The notes under the pieces are model-generated. The model saw only the letters and a list, made by a program, of their open reading frames with translations. It had not been told where the DNA came from and made no database searches. Shown here one piece after another: positions 7,902 through 17,246 of a DNA stretch of 64,000 bases (the first letter of the stretch is position 1; each line of letters begins with the position of its first letter). This stretch comes from Delftia acidovorans. GTDB taxonomy: Bacteria > Pseudomonadota > Gammaproteobacteria > Burkholderiales > Burkholderiaceae_C. A program made the position numbers and the translations under genes. The DNA lies in assembly GCA_031286585.1 (NCBI GenBank), contig JAITUC010000038.1, positions 248,001-312,000 on the forward strand, in the 5' to 3' direction.

Positions 7902-9203
7902 ATGGCCTTCAACCCCGATTTTTCCTCGACGCTGTCCCTGCTGTTTGCCGCCGCCGTGCTGGCCCAGTGGCTGCTGCGTGCCTGGCTGGCCTCGCGCCAG
8001 GTCCGCCACGTGGCACGCCATCGGGCCGAGGTGCCTGCGGCCTTTGCGCAACGCATCAGCCTCGCGGCCCATCAAAAGGCCGCCGACTACACGCTGGCCA
8101 AGGCCCGCATCGCCCTGATCGAGATGACGCTGGGCGCCGTGGTGCTGCTCGCATGGACGCTGCTGGGCGGGCTCGACGCGCTCAACCAGTGGCTGCTGGA
8201 ACTGATGGGCACCGGCCTGTGGCAGCAACTGGCACTGCTAGCCGGCTTTGCCCTGATCTCCGGGCTGGTGGAGCTGCCGCTGTCGCTCTACCAGACCTTC
8301 GTGCTGGAGCAGCGCTTCGGATTCAACCAGATGACGCTGCGGCTGTGGCTGACCGATGCCATCAAGTCCACCGCCATGGGCACGGCCATCGGCCTTCCGC
8401 TGGCGGCCCTGATCCTGTGGCTCATGGGCTCGGCCGGCGACCTGTGGTGGCTGTGGGCCTGGGCCGTGTGGACGGCGTTCAACCTGCTGCTGATGTGGAT
8501 CTTTCCGACCTTCATCGCACCGCTGTTCAACAAGTTCGAACCGCTGGCAGAGGGCACACTCAAGGAGCGTGTGAGCGCGCTGATGCAGCGCTGCGGCTTC
8601 ACCGCCAAGGGCCTGTTCGTGATGGACGGCAGCCGCCGCTCGGCCCATGCCAATGCCTATTTCACGGGCTTCGGCCATTCCAAGCGCGTGGTGTTCTTCG
8701 ACACCTTGCTCAAGCAGCTCGACGCCGACGAGGTGGAGGCCGTGCTCGCGCACGAGCTGGGCCACTTCAAGCACCGCCATATCCTCAAGCGCATGCTGCT
8801 GATGTTCGCCGCCAGCCTGGCCGGCTTCGCACTGCTGGGCTGGCTTTCGCAGCAGCTGTGGTTCTACCTGGGCCTGGGCGTGCGCCCGGGTCTGGACCTT
8901 GCGCTGGGCCATGGCGGGATAGGCGCCGGAAACGAGGCCGTGGCACTGCTGCTGTTCCTGCTGGCCGTGCCGGTGTTCAGCTTCTTCGTCACCCCGCTGT
9001 TCTCGGCCCTCTCGCGCCGCGACGAGTTCGAAGCCGATGCCTATGCCATGCAACAGGCCAGCGGCGCCCATCTGGCCTCGGCACTGCTCAAGCTGTACGA
9101 GGACAATGCTTCAACGCTCACGCCCGACCCCTGGTACGTGGGCTTTTACTACTCGCATCCGCCCGCCCTCGCCCGGCTGGCGCGCATGCCTTCTCCGACC
9201 TGA
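7902..9203 (+). CDS. M48 family CAAX-type (Ste24-like) membrane metalloprotease
   Basis: The 433-residue integral membrane zinc protease resembles Ste24/HtpX enzymes. It has several helices before and after the catalytic region and the zinc motif HELGHFKHRH near residue 285; the third ligand Glu is in RRDEFEADAYA. Family members act on membrane or lipid-modified proteins in quality control. The N-terminal region with repeated hydrophobic stretches matches the peptidase_M48_N domain. The ATG at 7902 was chosen as the first start after orn. The phhB-like gene follows 16 bases later, so the two are likely co-transcribed. Confidence 0.88.
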   Translation: MAFNPDFSSTLSLLFAAAVLAQWLLRAWLASRQVRHVARHRAEVPAAFAQRISLAAHQKAADYTLAKARIALIEMTLGAVVLLAWTLLGGLDALNQWLLELMGTGLWQQLALLAGFALISGLVELPLSLYQTFVLEQRFGFNQMTLRLWLTDAIKSTAMGTAIGLPLAALILWLMGSAGDLWWLWAWAVWTAFNLLLMWIFPTFIAPLFNKFEPLAEGTLKERVSALMQRCGFTAKGLFVMDGSRRSAHANAYFTGFGHSKRVVFFDTLLKQLDADEVEAVLAHELGHFKHRHILKRMLLMFAASLAGFALLGWLSQQLWFYLGLGVRPGLDLALGHGGIGAGNEAVALLLFLLAVPVFSFFVTPLFSALSRRDEFEADAYAMQQASGAHLASALLKLYEDNASTLTPDPWYVGFYYSHPPALARLARMPSPT

Positions 9204-9219
9204 CCCTTTCACATCCACC

Positions 9220-9552
9220 ATGAGCACACAACGCTTGCAACAACAGGACTGGTCCACCCAGCAGCGCCGCGCGCTGACGCCGGACGAATTGCGCACCGCA
9301 CTGGCAGCCCTGCCGGGGTGGCAGCTCGATGGCGATGCCATCGCCAGGAGCTACGCCTTCGCCAATTACTACGAGACCATGGCCTTCGTGAACGCGCTGG
9401 CCCTGATCGCCCACCAGCAGGACCACCACCCCGACCTGACCGTGAGCTACGGCCGTTGCGGTGTGCGCCTGAACACGCATGACGTGAACGGCATCTCGTC
9501 CACCGACATCGAGTGCGCACGGCGCATCGATGCGCTGCTGGAGCGTCCATGA
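9220..9552 (+). CDS. phhB: pterin-4a-carbinolamine dehydratase
   Basis: The 110-residue cytosolic enzyme dehydrates 4a-hydroxytetrahydrobiopterin during cofactor recycling for aromatic amino acid hydroxylases. The active-site region HQQDHHPDL followed by VRLNTHDVNGIS matches the conserved family motif with paired histidines. A phenylalanine hydroxylase gene is not nearby, which is common for this family. It sits between the M48 gene and rsgA on the same strand. Confidence 0.9.
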   Translation: MSTQRLQQQDWSTQQRRALTPDELRTALAALPGWQLDGDAIARSYAFANYYETMAFVNALALIAHQQDHHPDLTVSYGRCGVRLNTHDVNGISSTDIECARRIDALLERP

Positions 9553-9570
9553 ATCCCGCCCCGGCATCCC

Positions 9571-10539
9571 ATGGCTGAGCGCTCCGCATTGCGAGAAGGC
9601 CTGGTCGTCTCCAGCCATGGCCGCCACTGCGTGGTCGAGACCGAAGAAGGCGCGCGCCACATCTGCCATCCGCGCGGCAAGAAGAGCCAGACCGTGGTCG
9701 GCGACCGCGTGCGCTGGCAATTGCCCCCCGCCGGCCAGGGCGAGGAAGGCACCATAGAGAAGGTGCTGGAACGGCGCAATCTGTTCTACCGCCAGGACGA
9801 GATACGCACCAAGTCCTTTGCAGCCAACATCGACCAGGTGCTGATCCTGATCGCGGCCGAGCCGGTGTTCTCAGAAAGCCAGCTGGCCCGCGCCCTCATC
9901 ACCGCCGAGGCCACCCACATCAAGCCCCTGATCGCCCTGAACAAGCGCGACCTGGCCGAGCCCTTCGCCGATGCCTGGGAGCGCCTGAAGCCCTATCGCG
10001 AGATGTACCTGGGCCAGGAAACGCCGCACTACGAGGTGCTGTCACTGTCGCTGGCCAACGAAGGCGAGGCCGACCGGCAACTGCTGATGCAGCACCTCAA
10101 GGGCAAGTCCACCTTGGTCCTGGGCCCGTCCGGCTCGGGCAAAAGCACCTTGATCAACCTGCTGGTGCCCGGCGCACGCGCGGCCACCAACGAGATTTCG
10201 CAGGCGCTGAACTCCGGCAAGCACACGACCACCACGACCAGCTGGTACTGGATGGACGAAGAGCGCACCACGGCGCTGATCGACTCGCCGGGCTTCCAGG
10301 AATTCGGCCTGCGCCACATAGAGCCCACGGATCTGCCCCGCTGCATGCCCGACATCGGCGCCCATGCGCAGGAATGCAAGTTCTACAACTGCACCCACCT
10401 GCACGAACCGGGATGCGCCGTCATGCCACGCGTGGAGGATGAGGAAACCGGAATGGATGCCGACCACGACATCAGCGCCAACCGCTACTACATCTACGCC
10501 GAACTGTTCGACGAATTGAGCCAGGCGCAGAAGTACTGA
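9571..10539 (+). CDS. rsgA: ribosome small-subunit GTPase RsgA
   Basis: The 322-residue circularly permuted GTPase checks late 30S maturation. An OB-fold N-terminus comes first. The GTPase motifs then appear in permuted order: NKRD (G4), the P-loop GPSGSGKSTLINLL and DSPGF (G3). The C-terminal zinc knuckle is CKFYNCTHLHEPGC. The start ATG lies 18 bases after the phhB stop, suggesting one transcript with it. It ends convergent with the CbiB-like gene. Confidence 0.96.
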   Translation: MAERSALREGLVVSSHGRHCVVETEEGARHICHPRGKKSQTVVGDRVRWQLPPAGQGEEGTIEKVLERRNLFYRQDEIRTKSFAANIDQVLILIAAEPVFSESQLARALITAEATHIKPLIALNKRDLAEPFADAWERLKPYREMYLGQETPHYEVLSLSLANEGEADRQLLMQHLKGKSTLVLGPSGSGKSTLINLLVPGARAATNEISQALNSGKHTTTTTSWYWMDEERTTALIDSPGFQEFGLRHIEPTDLPRCMPDIGAHAQECKFYNCTHLHEPGCAVMPRVEDEETGMDADHDISANRYYIYAELFDELSQAQKY

Positions 10540-10573
10540 CCTCCTCAATACAACGGCCCGGCTGCATGAAGAA

Positions 10574-10612
10574 AGGCGCCTTGCTGCCTGGCAAGACAGG
10601 CAGGATTCGCCT
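10574..10612 (-). terminator. stem-loop between convergent rsgA and the CbiB-like gene
   Basis: Nested arms pair here: AGGCG with CGCCT outside, and CTGCCTG with CAGGCAG inside. On the minus strand the stem is followed by TTTCTTC, an imperfect U-tract. It is likely a terminator for the minus-strand gene. Confidence 0.45.
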
Positions 10613-10627
10613 CCTTCGGCGCAGCGA

Positions 10628-11617
10628 TCAGCCCAGCAAACGCGCCAGTGACAGCAGGGCCAGCAGCAGCAGCCAGACCACGACCGAGCGCCATACAAGG
10701 CCGACCACGCTGCGCAGATGGCCGATCTCGGGCTCTCGACCCGGCGTGGCTTCGCTGTCCACATCGAGATCGATCTCCTCGCCGTCGTCGCGGGTCACCG
10801 AGATGCCCTCGCGGCGCTTGAGTGCCTCGCCGCCCAGGCGCACGTTGATGGCACCCGAGGTGGCGGCCAGGATCACGCCATCGTTGTCGTTGGGAAAGCG
10901 CTGGGCATGGAAGCGCCAGCCTTCGATAGCCTCCTCGAAGCTGCCGACCACGGCAAAGGACAGCGCCGTCAACCGTGCAGGCAGCCAGTCGATCACGGTC
11001 CAGGCCAGCCGGGAGGTGTGCTGCAACTGGGGGCTGACCTGGGTACCGCCCACCAGGCCCTTGCGCGACCAGGAGCGCGACAGATGCTCGGTCATGCGGT
11101 AGAACACGGCGCCGAGCGGCCCCAGGCCCAGCGCCGCCAGCGCGGAGAACCAGAACAGAACGCCAAACACATGGCGATGCGCGGCCAGCACCGAGTACTC
11201 GATCACATGGCGCACGACCTCGCTGCGCGGCACCTCGCTGGCATCGACCTGCTGCCAGTGAGCCAGCGCCTCGCGCGCCGCATATTCGTCGCCTGCATCC
11301 AGCGCGTCGCGGATGCGCGTGAAGTGGTGGCTGAACTGGCGAAAGCCCAGCGTCACATAGAGAACGGCCACATTCCAGACCATGGCCAGCGGCCAGCCCA
11401 CGCCCCACAGCAGCAGCAGGTAGATGCCCGTCACCAGCACGCAGGGCAGTGCCACCGCCACGGTCCAGGCCAGCCAGCCATGGTGCGCCTGGCCGGCATC
11501 GAAGTTGCGGCGCACCGAAACCGTCCAGGCCCTGTAGCCTGTGTGCACGAGATTGGCCGGCGTCAAAGGGCGCGCCTGCTCGATCAGCAAGGCGATCAGA
11601 ATGGCAAAGAAACTCAT
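10628..11617 (-). CDS. CobD/CbiB-family integral membrane protein
   Basis: The 329-residue protein has a hydrophobic N-terminus, helices at about 50-85 and 155-180, and a C-terminal helix. It resembles the CobD/CbiB family (adenosylcobinamide-phosphate synthase) but is adapted in Burkholderiales to a setting with no other cobalamin gene nearby. The C-terminal part has an acidic linker (TRDDGEEIDLDVD) before the last helix, which is not typical of CbiB. The start ATG at 11617 gives the hydrophobic beginning MSFFAILIALLIEQ; a start at 11638 is possible. The role is uncertain; AmpE-like membrane proteins are an alternative. It lies downstream of the Nudix gene on the same strand. Confidence 0.6.
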   Translation of the reverse strand: MSFFAILIALLIEQARPLTPANLVHTGYRAWTVSVRRNFDAGQAHHGWLAWTVAVALPCVLVTGIYLLLLWGVGWPLAMVWNVAVLYVTLGFRQFSHHFTRIRDALDAGDEYAAREALAHWQQVDASEVPRSEVVRHVIEYSVLAAHRHVFGVLFWFSALAALGLGPLGAVFYRMTEHLSRSWSRKGLVGGTQVSPQLQHTSRLAWTVIDWLPARLTALSFAVVGSFEEAIEGWRFHAQRFPNDNDGVILAATSGAINVRLGGEALKRREGISVTRDDGEEIDLDVDSEATPGREPEIGHLRSVVGLVWRSVVVWLLLLALLSLARLLG

Positions 11618-11685
11618 CCGGCCATCATACTGGCGCATGCAGACAGGTCAGTGACCCTGGGGTGGCACAGCCCCCGATCCGGGCA

Positions 11686-12414
11686 TCAGGCCGACAGGAA
11701 TCGGTAAAGATTTCGCAGCATGCCGGCCGTGGCGCCCCAGATGTAGCGCTGGCGATCGCCATCTTGGTAAGGCATGGCGAACCATTCGCGCGGCACGCCG
11801 TTCCAGACCATGGAATGGCGCTCATGGTTGGCGGGATCGAGCAGGAAGGCCAGCGGCACCTCGAACACATCCGCCACTTCGTAGGGATTGGGATTCAGGT
11901 GCGCCCGGGGATCGACCAGGGCCACCACCGGCGTGATCAGAAAGGCCGTGCCCGTGATGTAGATGGGCAGCGTGCCCAGCACCTGCACATCGCTGGCGGC
12001 CAGTCCGACTTCCTCATGCGCCTCGCGCAGGGCCGTGGCCTGGGCAGAGGCATCCTCCGGATCGCGCTTGCCGCCCGGAAATGCCACCTGCCCCGAATGC
12101 GTGGACAGGTGGGCCGTGCGCTCGGTCAGCAGCACCGTGGGTTCCGGGCGCATCACGATGGGCACGAGCACGGCAGCATCGGTGGGCTGGCGATCGCTGA
12201 AGCGCTTCTCGCGCACCACTTCGGGAGCCCACTGCGGCGGCAGCGCAAAGCGCTGGCGCAGGGCATCGGGCGTGCGGGCTTCGGGGGGCACGGCAGGCAG
12301 GTGGCTGTCCTTGCCGATCAGCTGCGCCATGCGCGGGTCGGCGATCGACTGCACGGCTGCGGGCGCTGGCCCGCCGGTCGGCACGGGAATGGCGGTATCG
12401 GGCAGTGAGGACAC
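11686..12414 (-). CDS. Nudix hydrolase, CoA pyrophosphatase type
   Basis: The 242-residue protein has a complete Nudix box, GGKRDPEDASAQATALREAHEEVGL spread over the middle of the protein, and the CoA-type (NuCoA) context upstream of it (LTERTAHLSTHSGQVAFPG). It should hydrolyse CoA or related nucleotide pyrophosphates. No ATG is available at the N-terminus. The GTG at 12414 is the best start on the chromosomal side of attL; a TTG at 12468 lies inside the integrated element. Before insertion the gene would have begun only about 90 bases after rplS, so the element probably separated it from read-through of the ribosomal operon. Confidence 0.85.
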   Translation of the reverse strand: MSSLPDTAIPVPTGGPAPAAVQSIADPRMAQLIGKDSHLPAVPPEARTPDALRQRFALPPQWAPEVVREKRFSDRQPTDAAVLVPIVMRPEPTVLLTERTAHLSTHSGQVAFPGGKRDPEDASAQATALREAHEEVGLAASDVQVLGTLPIYITGTAFLITPVVALVDPRAHLNPNPYEVADVFEVPLAFLLDPANHERHSMVWNGVPREWFAMPYQDGDRQRYIWGATAGMLRNLYRFLSA

Positions 12415-12447
12415 GAATGAAGGGCGGTGATGGAAAACGGCCGGACA

Positions 12448-12455
12448 ACAAAAAA
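12448..12455. other. attL of the ICE
   Basis: ACAAAAAA direct repeat, identical to the copy at 59675-59682. Chromosomal DNA (Nudix gene side) lies to its left and element DNA to its right. The trb/DUF2274 end of the element lies here. Confidence 0.85.
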
Positions 12456-12687
12456 TTTCTCGTGTCAAGCCCTGAGTGAAAATTGCCCAGGGCTTGAAAC
12501 TCTATATGGGACGTTAGGTTAGCTCTGTTTCGGGCAGTTTGGATTGACTGCTGCGTTGTGGGCTAGGTGCCACATAAGAGCGTCGAGGGAGAAAGCCGGG
12601 GCGCGTTGCATCGGGTACGTTTCCCAGCAGCAGGCCGACTTGCCTTTCTCCATAGTAGCCCAACTGCCCCCCGGAACGACAAGGTCG

Positions 12688-12933
12688 TCAGGTCTGTTTC
12701 TGAGGGACGACCTTGGCGCTCGTTCCTTTCCTGAATCCACGATCCCCCGCCATGAATGCCTCCAGCATGTGCGGGATCAACTTCTCGACATCTACAACCT
12801 CGCCATACGCCTGCGCGTGCAGCGCGGCGTAGCGGTCGAGGTCGGCCTTCAAGCTGGCCGGACAAGCAAAGGTCAGCTTGACACTCTCGGTATTGGGCAG
12901 CGGCCCCAGCCGCAGCTTCTTGGTCGTGCTCAT
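12688..12933 (-). CDS. DUF2274 family protein of the ICE backbone
   Basis: The 81-residue protein has no membrane segment. It is the usual last gene of the trb operon in Tn4371-type elements. Its ATG overlaps the trbI stop as ATGA (12930-12933), so translation is coupled. The sequence, with TESVKLTFACPASLKADLDRYA near the N-terminus, looks like a ribbon-helix-helix-type strand plus helix, so a DNA-binding or regulatory role is possible. Experimental function is unknown. The 230 bases between its stop and attL hold no recognisable gene. Confidence 0.75.
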   Translation of the reverse strand: MSTTKKLRLGPLPNTESVKLTFACPASLKADLDRYAALHAQAYGEVVDVEKLIPHMLEAFMAGDRGFRKGTSAKVVPQKQT

Positions 12934-14189
12934 CGCATTGCCCCCCTGTTGAAGAAAAGCGGCTGGTACGGCCGCAGCACCAAATCGCGGTTGACGATGA
13001 TGCGAACCGGCAGGCCCGGCCGTTCGGTCAGCGTCGGCTGGATGTTGATGTTGCGCCGGGTCATCTCCTGACCGACTTGGTTCACGCTGTCCTGCAAGCT
13101 GCCCTGTCCGGCGATGATGACGCGGTTGCCGTTCTGCCGGTTCTGTGGTGCGGCCAACTCGGCGCCTACGCCCAGCAGCGTGGTCAGCGCCGCGCCGGCA
13201 AAGACGCGATCCCAATGCCAATCGACCCCATCCTCCAGGCCGGCGTAGCCGGCCGGGTCGGTGCCTGCCAGATTGTCGAGCTTCAGCGAAGACGTGTCGG
13301 GCAGGATGATGCGGTTCCACACCACCTGCACGCGGCTCTGCCCATAGCTCACCTGGCTGTTGTACTTGCCCAGGATGCGCGAGCCCTGCGGGATCAGCAG
13401 GAACTTTCCCGCGGCCGAGTCGTAGACCGGCTCCGTCACCGTGCCGATCACGTCGCCCGGCAGGTCGGACTTGATGCCCGTCACCAGCGCGCCCGCGATC
13501 ACCGTTCCGGCCATCACCTGGTAGGGCGAGGCCGGCATTTGCAGATTGCCGGAATTGCGAGTTTCCGTAGAACCGCCTTTCAGGAAAGCCTCTTTCTGGT
13601 CTTGCCGGTTTTGCACGGCAGTCGGGTCGGATGGCTGGGCCGCCGTCGAGGCTGGCCCAGCGGCGAGCGGGTCGAAGCCCGCCAAGGCGCCGCCCGGCAC
13701 AGCCGTAGCGGCAGGCGCTGCGGCCTTGCCCTGCTGGCCCGCGCGGAAGAACACCGTCGAGGCCGCCGCAGCGTCGGCCTCCTTGCGCCGCGCATCCTCC
13801 GGGTCGTGGCCCGGCGGCGCATAGGTCGGTGTCACGGGCTGCTGAGACTTCACGATGGCCGGGCCAAGGTCGCCCGGCAACGGCGGCCCCAGCTCCGGCA
13901 CCTTCGGCGGCAGCTTGGAATAGTCCGAAGGCAGGCCGTCCAACCCTTCGGACTTGGACACGCGATCCACGTTGTACAGCTCGGTCTGCTCGCCCGCATT
14001 GCGCCGATGCGGCTGCAACGACCAGATCGTGGCGCCGAGCACGGCGACCGACAGGCCGCCGGTGAGGATGGCCAACGTGCGCCGGTTCAGGCGCGTGACC
14101 GGGCGCGGCTGCGCGCGCAGCGCCATTGCCTCGGGCGCCACCTTGCCGGCCTGCGGCGCGGCATGGTCAGAAATGTCGTCCTGGCTCAT
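12930..14189 (-). CDS. trbI: conjugal transfer protein TrbI (VirB10-like)
   Basis: The 419-residue VirB10 homologue spans from the inner to the outer membrane in the type IV secretion core. A single inner-membrane helix lies at about residues 37-57, then a Pro/Ala-rich periplasmic linker, then the conserved C-terminal beta-barrel domain containing GSRILGKYNSQVSYGQSRV. It lies 2 bases after trbG and overlaps the DUF2274 gene by ATGA, as part of one trb transcript. No truncation is visible. Confidence 0.94.
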   Translation of the reverse strand: MSQDDISDHAAPQAGKVAPEAMALRAQPRPVTRLNRRTLAILTGGLSVAVLGATIWSLQPHRRNAGEQTELYNVDRVSKSEGLDGLPSDYSKLPPKVPELGPPLPGDLGPAIVKSQQPVTPTYAPPGHDPEDARRKEADAAAASTVFFRAGQQGKAAAPAATAVPGGALAGFDPLAAGPASTAAQPSDPTAVQNRQDQKEAFLKGGSTETRNSGNLQMPASPYQVMAGTVIAGALVTGIKSDLPGDVIGTVTEPVYDSAAGKFLLIPQGSRILGKYNSQVSYGQSRVQVVWNRIILPDTSSLKLDNLAGTDPAGYAGLEDGVDWHWDRVFAGAALTTLLGVGAELAAPQNRQNGNRVIIAGQGSLQDSVNQVGQEMTRRNINIQPTLTERPGLPVRIIVNRDLVLRPYQPLFFNRGAMR

Positions 14190-14191
14190 GG

Positions 14192-15184
14192 TCAGTTCCT
14201 CCGCGTGCCATCCGTGCGTTCGATCCGCACCACGTCGCCCTTGTCCCCGCCCAGGCGCAGTTCGGCCGCGCCGAACAGCCGATCCACGATGTAGTACGGG
14301 GAGCGGAATCGGTAGTTCACCAACTGCCCGTCACCCTGCGCGCCGATCACGAACAGCGGCGGCAGCTCGCCCTGGGCAATGCCCGGCGGGAACTGGATGT
14401 AGACCTTCTCCCCGTCATCAAAAGCGCGCAGCGGCTTCCACGGCGGATTGCTGCCGCTGACCGCGTAGCGGAAACGGATCTTCTCCAGCGACAAGCCGGT
14501 ATCGACCGGCGCAGCGGCGCTCGCTGCCTGCGCCTGGCGCTGCAGGGCCAGCATCTTGTCCTTGGGGTACTCCCAGGACACCGAGGCCATCCACGTCTTC
14601 TCGGTCGAGGTCAGCTCCAGCAGGTACGTCCGGCGGCTGGTCGTGATGACGAGATTGGTCTTCAGGCCCGAACGGATGGGCTTCACCATCACATTGACGC
14701 GCAGCGCATCGCCGCTGCCGCTCGATGTGTCACCCACGATCCAGCGCACGGTATCGCCAGCGGCGACCGTCACCAGTTCTTCGCCCGGCTGGAGCGCGAT
14801 CACAGTCACGCGGCCCACGGCCGCATAGACCTGGTACAGTGCGCCATCAGTGAAGGGCCAGACCTGAATGGCATTGACGTAGCCCTCGCGCGTGGGCGCA
14901 ATGCGCGCCTCGGCATTGGCGCGGGCTACGCGCACGGTTTCGTCGGCGGGCTCCGCCGCAGGCTTGGCGTCCGCTACAGGCTTCATCTGCGCCGGCATCG
15001 GCAACACCTCGGGCACGGTCACGACCTCCACCGGCTTCGGTGCCTCGGGCAGCGGCTGGGCCTGCACGGGCTCATCCAGCGAGATGACCGGCGGCGGCGT
15101 GCCTTGCGTGGCGCAGCCTGCAAACAAGACGCTTGTTGCCAGCAGGATCAGCGGCAAAACGGATTTACGGAAATACGGATTCAT
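14192..15184 (-). CDS. trbG: conjugal transfer protein TrbG (VirB9-like)
   Basis: The 330-residue protein has a lipoprotein-type signal with lipobox LFAGC (Cys24). It forms the outer-membrane core complex with TrbI and TrbF. The N-terminal proline-rich stretch is followed by the VirB9 domain (VIALQPGEELVTVAAGDTVRW, then the C-terminal SPYYIVDRLFGAAELRLG). The ATG at 15184 overlaps the trbF stop as ATGA and was therefore preferred to upstream in-frame starts. Confidence 0.94.
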   Translation of the reverse strand: MNPYFRKSVLPLILLATSVLFAGCATQGTPPPVISLDEPVQAQPLPEAPKPVEVVTVPEVLPMPAQMKPVADAKPAAEPADETVRVARANAEARIAPTREGYVNAIQVWPFTDGALYQVYAAVGRVTVIALQPGEELVTVAAGDTVRWIVGDTSSGSGDALRVNVMVKPIRSGLKTNLVITTSRRTYLLELTSTEKTWMASVSWEYPKDKMLALQRQAQAASAAAPVDTGLSLEKIRFRYAVSGSNPPWKPLRAFDDGEKVYIQFPPGIAQGELPPLFVIGAQGDGQLVNYRFRSPYYIVDRLFGAAELRLGGDKGDVVRIERTDGTRRN

Positions 15185-15885
15185 GGCTTGGCTCCTTCGG
15201 ATGAATCGAGTTCGCGGCTCCACGACAGGCCGTTGACGTAGATGCCCAAGGGGTTCTTGCGCAGCCGCTGCTCGGTGCGCGGGGTCTGCTGCACGATGGA
15301 AATCACCGCGTTCCAGCGTTCGGTGCGATCCAGTGCGCCGTTGACGTAGCGCGTCTCCGTCCAGCGCACGTTGAACGACGTGTCGCTGGCGCGGGTCACG
15401 GAAGTGATCTGCACCGTCACCGACTCCTTGCCGATGCGCGCGAACGGGTCGTTCATGCGGGCGTAGTCGTTGAGCACCACGGCGCCCTTGTCGGTGGTGT
15501 AGTTGTAGGCATCGAGCCAGTTCTGCCGCACCACGATGGGGTCGATGGACAGCGAACGCACCAGGCCGATGAAGCGGCCCAGGTGGTAGGCCACCTGGGC
15601 ATCGCTGGGCCGGTACGGCGTGGCGGCTTCGCCCACGGTACGCACCTGCCCAGCCTGATCGACCTCGATCACATAGGGCGTGACGATGGACTGCGCCGAG
15701 CGCCAGACCAGGCCACCGGCCATCAGCAGCGCGAGCGCGAGGCAGCCGAAGGCCATCAAGCGCCAGTTCTTCGCCTGCACGCGCGGCGAGCCGATGCGCT
15801 CGTCCCACACCTGGCCGGCGGCTTGGTACGGCGTGGCTGGCTGCGGCGTGTCGGCGTAGCGCACTTGGGGTCTTTTGAATCGCAT
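15181..15885 (-). CDS. trbF: conjugal transfer protein TrbF (VirB8-like)
   Basis: The 234-residue bitopic inner-membrane protein of the mating-pair apparatus is a VirB8 homologue. A short basic cytoplasmic N-terminus is followed by one helix at about residues 42-61. The periplasmic NTF2-like domain follows, with the conserved YVIEVDQAGQV and VRWTETRY elements. It starts 11 bases after trbL and overlaps trbG. Confidence 0.94.
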   Translation of the reverse strand: MRFKRPQVRYADTPQPATPYQAAGQVWDERIGSPRVQAKNWRLMAFGCLALALLMAGGLVWRSAQSIVTPYVIEVDQAGQVRTVGEAATPYRPSDAQVAYHLGRFIGLVRSLSIDPIVVRQNWLDAYNYTTDKGAVVLNDYARMNDPFARIGKESVTVQITSVTRASDTSFNVRWTETRYVNGALDRTERWNAVISIVQQTPRTEQRLRKNPLGIYVNGLSWSRELDSSEGAKP

Positions 15886-15896
15886 GGTTCGTCTCC

Positions 15897-17246
15897 TTAT
15901 GAATCGGAATCGCGCAGGCTCGGGCCTTGGCTGGAGCTGCCGCCATCGCCACCGCGCAGCGTGTGAGCGGCGGTGGTCGCGGCGTGGGTGAGTTGCTGCC
16001 TGCGGTGCAGGCGTTTGGCCCAGGCGGGCTGTTCGGCAGCGGCAGGCGCTGCGGAATCGGCTGCGCCCTGCGGGCCGCCAGACGCGGCGGCGTCATCGGG
16101 CCGGAAGGCGGCAGCGACACGCTCCTTCATCGAGCGTGCGCCATCGGCAACCTTCTGCCCGGCGGCTTGCGCGCCGGTCTTGGCGACATTGCCCACGCCG
16201 GCGGCGGCGCCCTTGAGGCCGCCGCCCGCCGAAGCCGAGCCGGCCTGATATGCCGACTTGGCACTGCCGGCGGTCGATGCCATCGCGCGAGCACCGCTGC
16301 CGGCCAGCTTGGCAGCAGCCGGGGCCATGCGTGCGCCGGCTGCGACGGCGCCACCGACGCCCGTGGCCGCTGCGCCCACGGCAACCGCAGCGCCGGCCGC
16401 GCCCAGCGCGGCACCGGCCATCGCGCCCGCGCCAAGCTGCGGGCCACCTGAAACCAACCCGGTCGCAATACCCGGCCCGAAGATGCCCAGCGCCAGCAGG
16501 GTCAGCGAGGCCAGCATGACGACGACCGAATGGTCGATGGACGGCTCGGCTGGCTGCACCTGGAACTCGGCGAACAGGCCCGAGCCGATGCCCACGATGA
16601 TGGCCAGCACCAACACCTTGATGCCCGACGACACCACGTTGCCCAAGACCTTTTCAGCGAGGAACGCGGTCTTGTTCCAGAGCGCGAACGGCACCAGAAC
16701 GAAGCCCGCCAGCGTCGTCAGCTTGAACTCGATCAGCGTGATGAAAAGCTGGATCGCCAGCACGAAGAAGCACAGCAGGACGATCAGCCACGCGAGGAAC
16801 ATCACGACGATGGGCGTGATGTTCACGAACACCTCGGGGAATCCCGCCATGTCGCCGATCTGTTTGAGGATCGGCGCCCCGGCGTCGATGCCGACCTTGG
16901 CCAGCCTGCCCGGTTGCAGGAAATTCTCCATGCTCAAGGTCGAGCCGCTTGCCGTCAGGCCCAGGCTCGCGAACGAACGGAACACGATGCCGGCCAGCCA
17001 GTTGAAGTTGCCGATGATGTAGGCGAAGGCGCCGACGTAGAGCACCTTGCGGATCAGCTTGGCGATCACGTCCTCGCCCTGGCCGGTGGCATGGCCCATC
17101 GCCCAGAGCAGGCCGGCGATCGTCATGTCGATGACGATCAGCGTGGCAGTCAGAAACGCCACCTCGCCATGCAGCAGGCCAAAGCCCGAGTCGATGTAGC
17201 GCGAGAACGTATCGAGGAAGCGGTCGATGATGGTCACGTCATTCAT
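15897..17246 (-). CDS. trbL: conjugal transfer membrane protein TrbL (VirB6-like)
   Basis: The 449-residue polytopic inner-membrane component has hydrophobic helices from about residue 30 to 265. The C-terminal 170 residues are Ala/Gly-rich and then charged, a low-complexity tail that is common in TrbL. Its start overlaps the stop of the small lipoprotein gene (17243-17246), so expression is coupled. The tail is the only part that may vary between related elements. Confidence 0.93.
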   Translation of the reverse strand: MNDVTIIDRFLDTFSRYIDSGFGLLHGEVAFLTATLIVIDMTIAGLLWAMGHATGQGEDVIAKLIRKVLYVGAFAYIIGNFNWLAGIVFRSFASLGLTASGSTLSMENFLQPGRLAKVGIDAGAPILKQIGDMAGFPEVFVNITPIVVMFLAWLIVLLCFFVLAIQLFITLIEFKLTTLAGFVLVPFALWNKTAFLAEKVLGNVVSSGIKVLVLAIIVGIGSGLFAEFQVQPAEPSIDHSVVVMLASLTLLALGIFGPGIATGLVSGGPQLGAGAMAGAALGAAGAAVAVGAAATGVGGAVAAGARMAPAAAKLAGSGARAMASTAGSAKSAYQAGSASAGGGLKGAAAGVGNVAKTGAQAAGQKVADGARSMKERVAAAFRPDDAAASGGPQGAADSAAPAAAEQPAWAKRLHRRQQLTHAATTAAHTLRGGDGGSSSQGPSLRDSDS

